A stretch of DNA of 64,000 nt, taken from NCBI GenBank assembly GCA_020635435.1, contig JACJZU010000001.1, positions 1,064,215 through 1,128,214 of the forward strand, read 5' to 3'. Both the position numbers and the translations under genes were made by a program. Source of the stretch: Flavobacteriales bacterium (GTDB taxonomy: Bacteria > Bacteroidota > Bacteroidia > NS11-12g > UBA9320). This document shows, piece after piece, positions 26,210-35,461 of the stretch; position 1 is the first letter of the stretch, and each line of letters starts with the position of its first letter. The notes under the pieces are model-generated. The model was not told the origin of the DNA, made no database searches, and worked only from the letters and a program-made list of their open reading frames with translations.

Positions 26210-29200
26210 ATGTATGTGAATAATCACACCCGATTCAGCCTGAAGTATGGTATCCTGTCGGTTAAGGAGTTATTGGAATTTGCGCAGGAGCAGGGCTTGA
26301 GTCGATTGGCCATTACGGACATAAACAACACCTCGGCTGCCATGGATTTTGTGCGTTTGGCGCCGAAGTATGGGGTTGATCCGGTTTTGGGCATCGATTT
26401 CCGGAATGGTATACGACAGTGCTATGTGGCACTGGCCCTGAACATGAAGGGCTTTTTGGAGATGAACCGCTTTTTGTCGGGGCATTTGCATCGCGGCGAA
26501 CCCATACCGGCACGTGCGCCATTGTTTGAGCATGTATTGGTCATTTACCCATTTGGAGTTTATACGGGTTTTCCGCTTCGCCCCAATGAGTATATTGGTG
26601 TATCTCCGGCTAATCTGAACAAGCTGCGTTTTTCACCCTTGTGTGCAGATAGGGATAAGTTGGTTGCTCTTCAAACAGCAACCTTTCGCAACAAAAGGGA
26701 CTTCAACACGCACCGTTTGTTGCGGGCTGTGGATCGGAATGTACTGCTCAGCAAGTTGTCTGTTTCCGAACAGTCGGAGGCAGGATGTTATTTTTTTCCT
26801 GTCGATGAATTGCTTCACAAATACAGGGAATGGCCGCATTTAGTGGAAAATGCGGAGCGTTTGTTGGGGATGTGCACTGTTGAACTGGATCTGCAGGGCG
26901 ATGTTCCCCAGAAGAATCAGCGCACGTATACCGGTTCGGAAGAGGAGGATCTGAAATTACTCCGGCAATTGTGCGAATCGGGTATGCCCTATCGCTATCC
27001 CAACCCGGACCGGGACTTGCTGGAGCGATTGGAGAAGGAGATCGACATTATACACCGCAAGGGCTTTGTATCCTATTTCCTGATAAGCTGGGATATTGTG
27101 CGCTATGCCCGGGAGAAAGGTTATTTCTATGTGGGAAGAGGAAGCGGGGCGAACAGCATGGTGGCTTATCTGCTGCGTATAACGGATGTGGATCCGGTTG
27201 ATCTGGACCTGTTCTTCGAGCGCTTCATCAATCTTTACCGAACCAATCCACCCGATTTCGACATTGATTTCAGCTGGACCGACCGCGACGATGTAACGCG
27301 GTACATCTTCAGCAGGTTCAGGCATGTGGCCTTGCTGGCAACATACAGTACCTTCCAGTTCCGTGCAACGGTACGCGAGTTGGGTAAAGTGTTCGGATTG
27401 CCCAAACAGGAGATCGACCGGATCAGCAGTGGCCGGTTTGTGTACGAAAGGCTCGATGATCTGTCGAAACTCGTTATTCGGTACAGTCGCTTTGTGCACG
27501 ATTTTCCCTCCCATTTGAGCATACATGCCGGAGGTATACTCATTTCGGAAGATCCCATCGAGCAGTATACGGCCACCTTCATGCCACCCAAGGGCTTCCC
27601 TACCACACAGTTCGACATGATCACGGCCGAGGATGTGGGACTTTATAAGTTTGACATTCTCAGTCAGCGCGGTTTGGGTAAGATCAAGGATGCTCTGGAG
27701 ATCATCCGGGAAAATAACCCGGGTTCAGAACCGATCGACATACACGATATGAATCGTTTCAGGTCCGATGAGCAGATCAAGATCAATTTGCGGGAGGGGA
27801 AGGCGATCGGGTGTTTTTACGTGGAATCGCCGGCCATGCGGATGTTGCTGCAGAAATTGAGGGTAGATGATTATCTGGGCCTGGTTGCAGCCAGTTCGGT
27901 GATCCGACCCGGAGTGGCCAAGTCGGGAATGATGCGGGAATACATACTCCGCTTCAGGAATCCGGCCCGAAGGCCCGATCCGGATGATGTAATGATGCGC
28001 ATCATGCCCGAAACATATGGGGTAATGGTGTACCAGGAAGATGTGATCAAGGTGGCGCACTATTTTGCCGGACTCAGCCTGGGCGAGGCCGATGTACTGC
28101 GCCGGGGTATGAGTGGCAAGTTCCGGTCAAGGGAGGAGTTTGCACGGGTTCAGGAGAAGTTCTTCGAGAACTGCCGCAAACAGGGGCACAGCGATGAACT
28201 CTCGGCCGAAGTATGGCGGCAGGTGGAGAGTTTTGCCGGATATGCATTTGCCAAAGGCCATTCGGCCTCGTATGCAGTGGAAAGTTACCAAAGCCTTTTC
28301 CTCAAAGCCTATTACCCGATCGAATACATGGTTGCAACCATCAATAACGGAGGCGGATTTTACAGTCCGGAACTCTACCTCAACGAAGCCCGGCTACACG
28401 GCGCAAGCGTGGAAGAACCCTGTGTGAACAGGAGCGGGGCACTGTCCATCGTTCGCGGTCGCACCATATTCCTCGGGTTCCACCGCATACGGAGTATGGA
28501 TTATGCGAGCATCGAATGTATACTTGAAAGCCGGCTATTACAGGGTCCTTTCCGGTCGCTCCCCGATTTCATAGCACGGGTGGCCATCTCCCTGGATCAA
28601 CTGGTTCTGTTAATACGTGCAGGTGCATTTCGCTTTACAGGACTGAATAAGAAGGCATTGCTGTGGAAAGCACATTTCCTGCTCGGCCATTCCCGGCGAT
28701 CAAAACCCGAACGCACGCTTTTTCGTCAGGAACCACGCGAATACCAACTCCCGCAACTGCTCACCGAAGCCCATGAAGATGCCTTCGACCAAATGGAACT
28801 GTTCGGATTTCCCCTCTGCAATCCGTTCGATCTGCTCACCCAACCGCTCCGGGAAGGGGTAACGGCGGCCGAACTGCCGCTTCACAAAGGAGAAACAGTC
28901 CGGGCCCTGGGCTACCTCATTCACATCAAGAAAACCACAACTGCCGGAGGTAAATTGATGTATTTCGGAACCTTCCTCGATCGCGAAGGTGGATTTCTGG
29001 ATACGGTTCATTTTCCGCCCTATACCACAAAGTATCCCTTTCGAGGTAAAGGGATCTACCGGATCGAAGGTGTGCTCATGGAGGAATTTGGTGCATTTAC
29101 CATAGAGGTGCGGGCCATGGAGATCCTGCCCATGATACAGGACCCCCGCTATACGGATATGTCGGTATACGAGCAGCAAATGCTGCGACAAACACGCAAA

Positions 29201-29227
29201 CAGCGCATGAATACTTCCATCAACTGA
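26210..29227 (+). CDS. DNA polymerase III alpha-type subunit, likely error-prone (DnaE2-like)
   Basis: 1005 aa, about 150 shorter than replicative DnaE, and matching the ImuC/DnaE2 size class. The N-terminal PHP domain is degenerate: the H-x-H strand is VNNHTRFS and the TDHGN motif is TDINN. The polymerase core is intact, with KEIDIIHRKGFVSYFLISWDIVRYAR, VGRGSGANSMVAYLL, NPPDFDIDFSW (catalytic Asps), MPETYGVMVYQEDVI, and AYAFAKGHSASYAVESYQ with a C-terminal OB fold. The divergent SRAP and the downstream PA0069-type radical SAM gene (6 bp away) support a translesion or mutagenic repair role. The start is fixed by the promoter box 5 bp upstream. Confidence 0.87.
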   Translation: MYVNNHTRFSLKYGILSVKELLEFAQEQGLSRLAITDINNTSAAMDFVRLAPKYGVDPVLGIDFRNGIRQCYVALALNMKGFLEMNRFLSGHLHRGEPIPARAPLFEHVLVIYPFGVYTGFPLRPNEYIGVSPANLNKLRFSPLCADRDKLVALQTATFRNKRDFNTHRLLRAVDRNVLLSKLSVSEQSEAGCYFFPVDELLHKYREWPHLVENAERLLGMCTVELDLQGDVPQKNQRTYTGSEEEDLKLLRQLCESGMPYRYPNPDRDLLERLEKEIDIIHRKGFVSYFLISWDIVRYAREKGYFYVGRGSGANSMVAYLLRITDVDPVDLDLFFERFINLYRTNPPDFDIDFSWTDRDDVTRYIFSRFRHVALLATYSTFQFRATVRELGKVFGLPKQEIDRISSGRFVYERLDDLSKLVIRYSRFVHDFPSHLSIHAGGILISEDPIEQYTATFMPPKGFPTTQFDMITAEDVGLYKFDILSQRGLGKIKDALEIIRENNPGSEPIDIHDMNRFRSDEQIKINLREGKAIGCFYVESPAMRMLLQKLRVDDYLGLVAASSVIRPGVAKSGMMREYILRFRNPARRPDPDDVMMRIMPETYGVMVYQEDVIKVAHYFAGLSLGEADVLRRGMSGKFRSREEFARVQEKFFENCRKQGHSDELSAEVWRQVESFAGYAFAKGHSASYAVESYQSLFLKAYYPIEYMVATINNGGGFYSPELYLNEARLHGASVEEPCVNRSGALSIVRGRTIFLGFHRIRSMDYASIECILESRLLQGPFRSLPDFIARVAISLDQLVLLIRAGAFRFTGLNKKALLWKAHFLLGHSRRSKPERTLFRQEPREYQLPQLLTEAHEDAFDQMELFGFPLCNPFDLLTQPLREGVTAAELPLHKGETVRALGYLIHIKKTTTAGGKLMYFGTFLDREGGFLDTVHFPPYTTKYPFRGKGIYRIEGVLMEEFGAFTIEVRAMEILPMIQDPRYTDMSVYEQQMLRQTRKQRMNTSIN

Positions 29228-29233
29228 GCGCCG

Positions 29234-30298
29234 ATGAACATGAAGCCCATACCCCCAAAGAACAACGGAAGAGGAACGACCCTACAGCTGAATAATCGCT
29301 TTGAACGGCATAGCTACGAAACCGAACCGGAAGCCACCGATCACGCGATCGAAGGTGTAGGTCGAACAGAGTTCACGGAGATCTTCCCCAAAGGGATACT
29401 CAACAAGATCGATAGCCCCGATATCGGATTCAACTGGGGTATGAATCCCTATCAGGGTTGCGAGCACGGCTGCATCTACTGCTATGCCCGCACAACACAC
29501 GAGTATTGGGGGTTCAATGCAGGTCTGGATTTTGAGAAGCAGATCCTGATCAAAAAACAAGCCCCCGAATTATTGCGTCAAAAACTCGGCTCAAAGAGCT
29601 GGAAAGGCGAAACGATCATGCTTTCGGGAAACACAGATTGCTATCAACCCGCCGAGCGAAAATTGAAGATCACCCGAGATCTGATCCGGGTCTGTCTGGA
29701 TTTCAAACAAAGTCTCGCTATTATTACCAAGAATGCATTGATCACCCGCGACGTGGATCTTCTCCGGGATATGGCGCGACAGGATCTGGTCGGAGTAAGT
29801 TTGAGCATAACCAGCAGCGATGAGCACGTGCGCCGGGTGCTCGAACCCAGAACCTCATCCTATACAGCCAAACTCAAAGCCATTGAAACACTCCGCCAGG
29901 CCGGAATTCCGGTATCCGTGATGATGGCTCCCGTAATTCCGGGTTTAACCGATCGGGAAATTCTCAAAATAGCCAAGGACGTTTCACAGGCAGGTGCGCT
30001 CAATCTTTATTACACCCTGGTGCGCCTCAACGGACCGATTGCCCTCCTCTTCGAGAACTGGTTGGCGGAACACTTGCCCGACAGCAAGGAGCGCATACTC
30101 AAATTGATCAAAGAATGCCACGGAGGGCGTATGGGTAATTCAAAGTTCGGTGAACGCATGCGGGGTAAAGGGAATATTGCCGACATCATTCATCAACAGT
30201 TTGAACTCGCCCGAACCCGATACGACCTGAAAGGTCCACGTACAGTCCTCAATACCTCCCTCTTCCGAAAACGACCGGATCAGTTGAGTTTATTCTAA
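29234..30298 (+). CDS. PA0069-family radical SAM protein (spore photoproduct lyase-like)
   Basis: 354-aa [4Fe-4S] SAM enzyme. The cluster motif is C-x3-C-x2-C in NPYQGCEHGCIYCYARTTHEYWG. Downstream are MLSGNTDCYQPAERKLKITRDLI and VSLSITSSDEHVRRVLEPRTSS. The C-terminal TVLNTSLFRKRPDQLSLF is typical of the PA0069 branch. Relatives include spore photoproduct lyase; the substrate of this branch is unknown. Six bp after the polymerase gene, so co-transcribed with it, suggesting a DNA-lesion role by association only. Confidence 0.88.
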   Translation: MNMKPIPPKNNGRGTTLQLNNRFERHSYETEPEATDHAIEGVGRTEFTEIFPKGILNKIDSPDIGFNWGMNPYQGCEHGCIYCYARTTHEYWGFNAGLDFEKQILIKKQAPELLRQKLGSKSWKGETIMLSGNTDCYQPAERKLKITRDLIRVCLDFKQSLAIITKNALITRDVDLLRDMARQDLVGVSLSITSSDEHVRRVLEPRTSSYTAKLKAIETLRQAGIPVSVMMAPVIPGLTDREILKIAKDVSQAGALNLYYTLVRLNGPIALLFENWLAEHLPDSKERILKLIKECHGGRMGNSKFGERMRGKGNIADIIHQQFELARTRYDLKGPRTVLNTSLFRKRPDQLSLF

Positions 30299-30311
30299 CC
30301 GATTTAATTCC

Positions 30312-31835
30312 ATGGATGGAAGTGTCGCGGGAAGTATTTTCGTTGTCGTGACAGACCGCTATTGCCGTTTATTGGATTGGACCTTCGCCATACTTACCTG
30401 GGTTGCACTCATTTGGCGTATCGGGTATTTCTACTCCGACGGCGACCATGAGGAAGTACTTCCTCAAATATTCTTTCAGCTTGGCGAAACTCAGCTGGCA
30501 AACGACTTCCTGATCTCATCCATCGGTGGATCCTGGACCGTGCGGTCGCCATTTGTACTCTTGCTCTCTGTTTTTGGGAAGGATCTGTTGGAATCTGCTT
30601 TCCTGATCTTTCATATCGGGTTGAATGTGGTTTCGTTCTTTTTCATGATCCGTATAGCGCGGGCAGCCGGTACGGGAAGATGGTCCATCTTCGTTCCACT
30701 GATCGCGGTATTCGCACTCTACGCCAAATCGCCGGGGGCGAACGACTTCTATTCCCCTCAACTTATTGCCGAAACATTCAGCATGTTCTTTGCACTCTGG
30801 GCAATTCGCGACTGGTTCGTCGAAAAGCACCGCTCCGTGGGCGTTTTACTGATGCTCGCTGTGCTGTTTCACCCGATCAATGGATTCCAGGTTTCCATTC
30901 TGCTTCTTGCCTCCTGGTTCATTCAAAATCGCCGTGAACTGCACTCGAGCTGGAAATATTGGTCGGGACCGCTCTTGCTCAGTTTGGCCTACATGATGTG
31001 GCTCATGTCAAGATCAGAAGGCGCTGGACCTTCCGATGCCTATTTCGATCTTTTGATCCGATTTCGGAATCCACATCATTATTTGCCATCGGCATTCCCG
31101 ATGGAGCAGATCACACTCAGTCTACTTCTCGCGGCTGTGGCATTTTTCACTGTACAAAAGGAGAGGTCGTTTATCCGAACCTGGATCGTGCTCACGGTAG
31201 TAGGGGCCGTATTTTATGTTGTATTCGTAGAATGGGGAACAAACATTTCGATGGCAAAGACCCAGTGGTTCAAAAGCACGATCTGGTTCAGACTCTGGCT
31301 TGCAATTGGTGTTTTGCGATTGCTACCTGCCTGGCCGATTCTAAAACACCGGTTTATCCTGTTCACAGCAAGTTTCCTCACGGTGTTCCTATTACTCAAC
31401 AGCATGCGCAGCAATGAGATCTCTTCCCATAAATCCATCCGCACGGTGAAAGATCTTTCGCTGGTGGATGTTGGCGTACAAGCAGCACAAATACTCCCTC
31501 GGGATGCGCTGATCGTTCAACCCATGGACATCACCGGTTTTCAGGCCTATGCCAAAAGGGGCATGTTTGTGAACTTCAAGGCAATTTTGCATTATCCCGA
31601 TTTCCTGAAGAAATGGTTTAACAGGTTGGAACTGGTCTATGGCCCCATGGACCCTCAGCGTTCCGGCTTTCAACAATTCCGGCAAGCCCAGGCATTCTAC
31701 GAAAATTTCGACGCGCAGAAGATCAAGGGCTGGAAAGAAGCGGGGATCACGCACGCGCTTACCCGCACGAAACAAGCACTTCCTGAGTTAAAATTGCTCT
31801 ACCGCAATGCCGGCTTCTACCTCTACGCGCTTTGA
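30312..31835 (+). CDS. Polytopic membrane protein of unknown function
   Basis: 507 aa with about ten hydrophobic spans. It begins with a short cytoplasmic stretch and a first span (WTFAILTWVALIWRIG), followed by a periplasmic YFYSDGDHEEVLPQIFFQLG loop with acidic residues, as seen in GT-C-type glycosyltransferases and DUF6798-like proteins. The C-terminal soluble part has DALIVQPMDITGFQAYAKRGMFVNFKAI and a domain ending KLLYRNAGFYLYAL. I do not assign a reaction. It starts 13 bp after the radical SAM gene. Confidence 0.75.
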   Translation: MDGSVAGSIFVVVTDRYCRLLDWTFAILTWVALIWRIGYFYSDGDHEEVLPQIFFQLGETQLANDFLISSIGGSWTVRSPFVLLLSVFGKDLLESAFLIFHIGLNVVSFFFMIRIARAAGTGRWSIFVPLIAVFALYAKSPGANDFYSPQLIAETFSMFFALWAIRDWFVEKHRSVGVLLMLAVLFHPINGFQVSILLLASWFIQNRRELHSSWKYWSGPLLLSLAYMMWLMSRSEGAGPSDAYFDLLIRFRNPHHYLPSAFPMEQITLSLLLAAVAFFTVQKERSFIRTWIVLTVVGAVFYVVFVEWGTNISMAKTQWFKSTIWFRLWLAIGVLRLLPAWPILKHRFILFTASFLTVFLLLNSMRSNEISSHKSIRTVKDLSLVDVGVQAAQILPRDALIVQPMDITGFQAYAKRGMFVNFKAILHYPDFLKKWFNRLELVYGPMDPQRSGFQQFRQAQAFYENFDAQKIKGWKEAGITHALTRTKQALPELKLLYRNAGFYLYAL

Positions 31836-31881
31836 AAGCCGGTTTTAGATCCCGATAATTTTAGGTTTGAGTTTCCCCGGA

Positions 31882-33903
31882 TCACCAGATCTTCACGCCG
31901 TTCTCCGGAGCTTTCCCACATCCAAAGGCCTCATGGAACTGACTCAGGTTGTTCAGAGGAACGCGTACGCGGTATTCTGCCGGCGAATGATAGTCGGTGA
32001 GCAAACGGTTATTGATGTCTTCCTCGGTGCTATTGCCTTTCCAAACATTCGCCCAACCCAGGAAGAAGCGCTGCTGCCAGGTAAAACCATCGATCAATCC
32101 CGGATCCTTGCCATTCAATTGTTTTTGCAAAGCCGCATAGGCCAATGTAAGACCACCCAGATCGGCGATATTCTCACCCAAGGTCATGCGGCCATTGATG
32201 AATTTACCGGGTAATACTTCCACGGCACTGTACTGTTCTACCAAAACATTAGCTAAACTGTCGAACTGCTTGCGATCTTCCTCGGTCCACCAGTTGTTCA
32301 TATTCCCCTTGCCGTCGTATTTACTTCCCTGATCGTCGAAACCATGCGTGAATTCATGACCGATCACAGCTCCTATACCCCCATAGTTGATCGCATCGTC
32401 GAAGCTAACGTGGAAGAAAGGTGGTTGAAGAATACCTGCCGGGAATACCACTTCGTTTCCAACAGGACTGTAATAGGCATTCACCGTTTGCGGAGACATG
32501 TGCCACTCTTCTTTATCCACCGGTTTCCCAAATTTTTCAAGCATCAATTCGTGTCCGAATTTGTTGATGTTGATAAGGTTCTGCACGTATGCATCCGCTT
32601 TGATGTCCAATTTGCTGTAATCTTCCCATTTGTTCGGGTAACCGATCTTGTAGGTAAAGGCTTCCAGTTTCTCGAGGGCCTTCTTCTTGGTATCCGGACT
32701 CATCCAGGTGAGATTCTGAATACTCTCGCGATAGGCCGAGCGCAGATTCTCGATCATTTCAGCAACGTATTCCTTACTCTCCGGCGGGAAATATTTATCT
32801 ACGAAGAGTTTTCCCAGAGGCTCTCCCATTGTATTGTCGATTCGCTGGAGTATGCGCTCCTGACGTTTCTTCATTTCCTTCACACCGCGCAATTTGGTTG
32901 AGTAGAAAGCGAAATGTTCCTGCTCGAACTGGTCGTTGATGTGTGGAGCGTAGCTATTTAACATCTTCCAGGTAAGCCATACTTTCCAATCCTCAATTGA
33001 AACACCGGCAAGGAGTGCGTCCATTTTCTCATAGAAAGATGGTTGACCAACTACGATGCTGTCTATTTCGGGGAATCCCGCTGCTTTCAGAATGCCTCTG
33101 GCGTCGATGTTCTTCATGCCGGCATCCCAATCAGCCAACAACATTTTGTTATAGGTTTTTTCCGCGATCCGAAGTTCTTGTCGTGGCCAGCAGATCTCGG
33201 CAATTTTGGTTTCCAGATCCAGAATGCGTTTTCCGGGATCAGCTACTTCCGACGCTGAAAGTTTGAACATCGTATTCACGTGTTCAACATAAGCATTGCG
33301 GATATCGATCATCTTCGGGTCATCCGTGAGGTAATAATCGCGATCCGGCAAACTGAGACCGGTTTGTGAGGCACCAACCGTATACGCCTCGCTGTTCTTG
33401 CGATCAATGGTAACATACATAGCCACAGGACCTCCTACACCCATAGGGCCAAGTTTACCTAAAGCTGTATTCAATGATTGAATGTCCCTGATCGATGCAA
33501 TGATCTCCTGTATCGGTGCAAGCGGTGCAAGTCCTTTGGAGGCGGTGCCGTTTGTGTCCAGTGCGCTCAGATACATATCCCGGATCAATTGTTCGAAGGA
33601 ACCGGTCTTGGCATCTTTCAATTTTGCCGTTTCGTCCAGTATTCCCTGGAGTTTCTTTTTGTTCTCCTCGTGCAGGATGTTGAAACTCATCCATCGGCTT
33701 TCCGTGCTCGGAACCGGATTCAATTTCTGCCAGTTCCCGATCGCATAGGTGTAAAAATTCTCACATGGCAGCGCAGAGCTGTCCATATCGTTCACGTCAA
33801 AGGCAACTACTTTCTCTTCCATATCCGATGTTTCAGTTGATTTCTTTTTGCATTGCGCCAATACCAGAATAGACAGCGCGGCAAGAAAAGAGGCATATTT
33901 CAT
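31882..33903 (-). CDS. M13-family zinc metallopeptidase (PepO/neprilysin-like), lipoprotein
   Basis: Envelope oligopeptidase of 673 aa from ATG 33901-33903 (MKYASFLAALSILVLAQC, lipobox). An upstream in-frame start is excluded because it would lie beyond the promoter box at 33926-33933. The zinc site HEFTH is at residues 516-520 in GAVIGHEFTHGFDDQG. The third ligand is in ENIADLGGL, and substrate-binding VNAYYSPVGNEVVFPAGILQPPFF precedes it. The C-terminus has CGKAPENGVKIW. The large N-terminal helical lobe (about 40-400) is typical of the family. Confidence 0.95.
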   Translation of the reverse strand: MKYASFLAALSILVLAQCKKKSTETSDMEEKVVAFDVNDMDSSALPCENFYTYAIGNWQKLNPVPSTESRWMSFNILHEENKKKLQGILDETAKLKDAKTGSFEQLIRDMYLSALDTNGTASKGLAPLAPIQEIIASIRDIQSLNTALGKLGPMGVGGPVAMYVTIDRKNSEAYTVGASQTGLSLPDRDYYLTDDPKMIDIRNAYVEHVNTMFKLSASEVADPGKRILDLETKIAEICWPRQELRIAEKTYNKMLLADWDAGMKNIDARGILKAAGFPEIDSIVVGQPSFYEKMDALLAGVSIEDWKVWLTWKMLNSYAPHINDQFEQEHFAFYSTKLRGVKEMKKRQERILQRIDNTMGEPLGKLFVDKYFPPESKEYVAEMIENLRSAYRESIQNLTWMSPDTKKKALEKLEAFTYKIGYPNKWEDYSKLDIKADAYVQNLININKFGHELMLEKFGKPVDKEEWHMSPQTVNAYYSPVGNEVVFPAGILQPPFFHVSFDDAINYGGIGAVIGHEFTHGFDDQGSKYDGKGNMNNWWTEEDRKQFDSLANVLVEQYSAVEVLPGKFINGRMTLGENIADLGGLTLAYAALQKQLNGKDPGLIDGFTWQQRFFLGWANVWKGNSTEEDINNRLLTDYHSPAEYRVRVPLNNLSQFHEAFGCGKAPENGVKIW

Positions 33904-33925
33904 ACTTGGGTACTTTTTGGGGCTG

Positions 33926-33933
33926 CAAAAATA
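33926..33933 (-). promoter_or_regulatory. Candidate -7 element TATTTTTG for the M13 peptidase gene
   Basis: Minus-strand match to TAnnTTTG 22 bp upstream of the chosen ATG, which supports that start. Confidence 0.5.
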
Positions 33934-34060
33934 CATCTCTTCAACACTGCATGATTTCATTGGGCATTTGATTCTATAAAAGTGCCGGGCAATCCGATTA
34001 CCACATTATTCCACGAAAATTGGAAATACCAACTGCGCCTGTTGTATTTTTCAACACCAA

Positions 34061-35455
34061 ATGGATTATTTAGAGATTTTACGGGCCATACCGGATCTTG
34101 AGGGCGTACCGGATCCGGATCTGAATTGGTTGATCGAACGCGCCGTGATCAAGAATTTGAAGGCCGGCGAGTATCTATTCAAACCCAACGACCCCATCGA
34201 TTATCTCCATATAATCCTCGAGGGTACAATGGCGCTGAAAGCTGTGCAGCACAATCAACAACGGATCGTGGCTCAAATGGGACAGGGCAGTATTACTTCG
34301 CTCTTGCCGTATTCCCGTGCCAAAGCATCTTTCGGATACGGCGAAGCCGTAGAGGATACCACGATCCTTGGACTTCACAAAGAACACTTCAAAGAGCTCA
34401 TCGCCGAACACCACGAACTCACGGCCGCATTGGTTCATGTAATGAGTTCGCGCATACGCTCCTTTACGAAGCAACAGCAGCAGAATGAGAAGATGATGGC
34501 TTTGGGTAAACTCAGTGCGAGTTTGTCCCATGAACTGAATAACCCTTCGGCAGCCGTAGTGCGGAGTGCAAAAGAACTCAGCAATCATCTGCGCCTCATG
34601 CCTGATGGGTTCAAAAAGGTGATCCGGATCCAGATCTCAGACACAGCACTTGATGCACTGAACGACTATTTGTTCGATCATCTGAGCGCCGGACAAGTGA
34701 AGATGAGCATGATGGAGCGCTCGTCCAGGGTGGACGATCTTATGGATTGGCTCGACGATAATGGGGTAGACGATAGCGACGAGGTAGCCGAGACCTTCGT
34801 GGATTTTAACATTTCTGCAGATGATCTTTCAGCATTGACCGTGGGAATGGCCGACCAAGATCGATCGGCTGTTATCGCCTGGATGAATCAGAATCTGATC
34901 ACCGAGAAACTCGTTAGCGAGATCAAAAATGCTTCGGAGCGTATCCACGAGTTGGTGCGTAGCGTGAAGAGCTACACGCATATGGATCAGGCCCAGGAAA
35001 AACAACGTATCGATCTGCATGTGGGAATTGAGAATACGCTTACCATGCTCAACCACAAGCTCCGCAAGGGTAACATTGAAGTTGTTCGCGAGTTTATGGA
35101 AGGCCCATTGGAAGCCCTGGCATTGCCCGGTGAGATGAATCAGGTATGGACCAATCTGATCGATAATGCCATTGATGCCATGATGGAAGTCGAAGAGCGG
35201 CGCCTGTTGATCCACACGAAGAAGGATGCAGAATTCATAAACGTCTACATCATAGATTCCGGTCCGGGCATACCGGAAGACATTCAGGATAAAATATTTG
35301 ACCCTTTCTTCACAACGAAGGAAATGGGTCAGGGTACCGGGCTTGGTCTGGAGGTGGTGCATCAGATCGTGCAGGAACAACACAATGGTCGTGTTTACCT
35401 CGAAAGCAGACCCGGCCACACACAATTCATGGTTTGTATACCAATTAACGGATAA
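34061..35455 (+). CDS. Soluble histidine kinase with N-terminal cNMP-binding domain
   Basis: 464-aa sensor kinase without membrane spans. Residues about 10-130 form a Crp-like cyclic-nucleotide-binding fold (LKAGEYLFKPNDPIDYLHIILEG...SITSLLPYSR). A dimerisation helix carries phospho-acceptor H157 in LSASLSHELNNPSAAV. A roughly 100-residue acidic helical insertion separates it from the second half of the kinase core. ATPase boxes: QVWTNLIDNAIDAM (N box), DSGPGIPEDIQDKIFDPFF (G1) and GTGLGLEVV (G2). Six bp upstream of its probable partner regulator. An imperfect -7 element (34045-34052) lies 8 bp before the ATG. The signal sensed is unknown. Confidence 0.9.
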   Translation: MDYLEILRAIPDLEGVPDPDLNWLIERAVIKNLKAGEYLFKPNDPIDYLHIILEGTMALKAVQHNQQRIVAQMGQGSITSLLPYSRAKASFGYGEAVEDTTILGLHKEHFKELIAEHHELTAALVHVMSSRIRSFTKQQQQNEKMMALGKLSASLSHELNNPSAAVVRSAKELSNHLRLMPDGFKKVIRIQISDTALDALNDYLFDHLSAGQVKMSMMERSSRVDDLMDWLDDNGVDDSDEVAETFVDFNISADDLSALTVGMADQDRSAVIAWMNQNLITEKLVSEIKNASERIHELVRSVKSYTHMDQAQEKQRIDLHVGIENTLTMLNHKLRKGNIEVVREFMEGPLEALALPGEMNQVWTNLIDNAIDAMMEVEERRLLIHTKKDAEFINVYIIDSGPGIPEDIQDKIFDPFFTTKEMGQGTGLGLEVVHQIVQEQHNGRVYLESRPGHTQFMVCIPING

Positions 35456-35461
35456 CACAGT

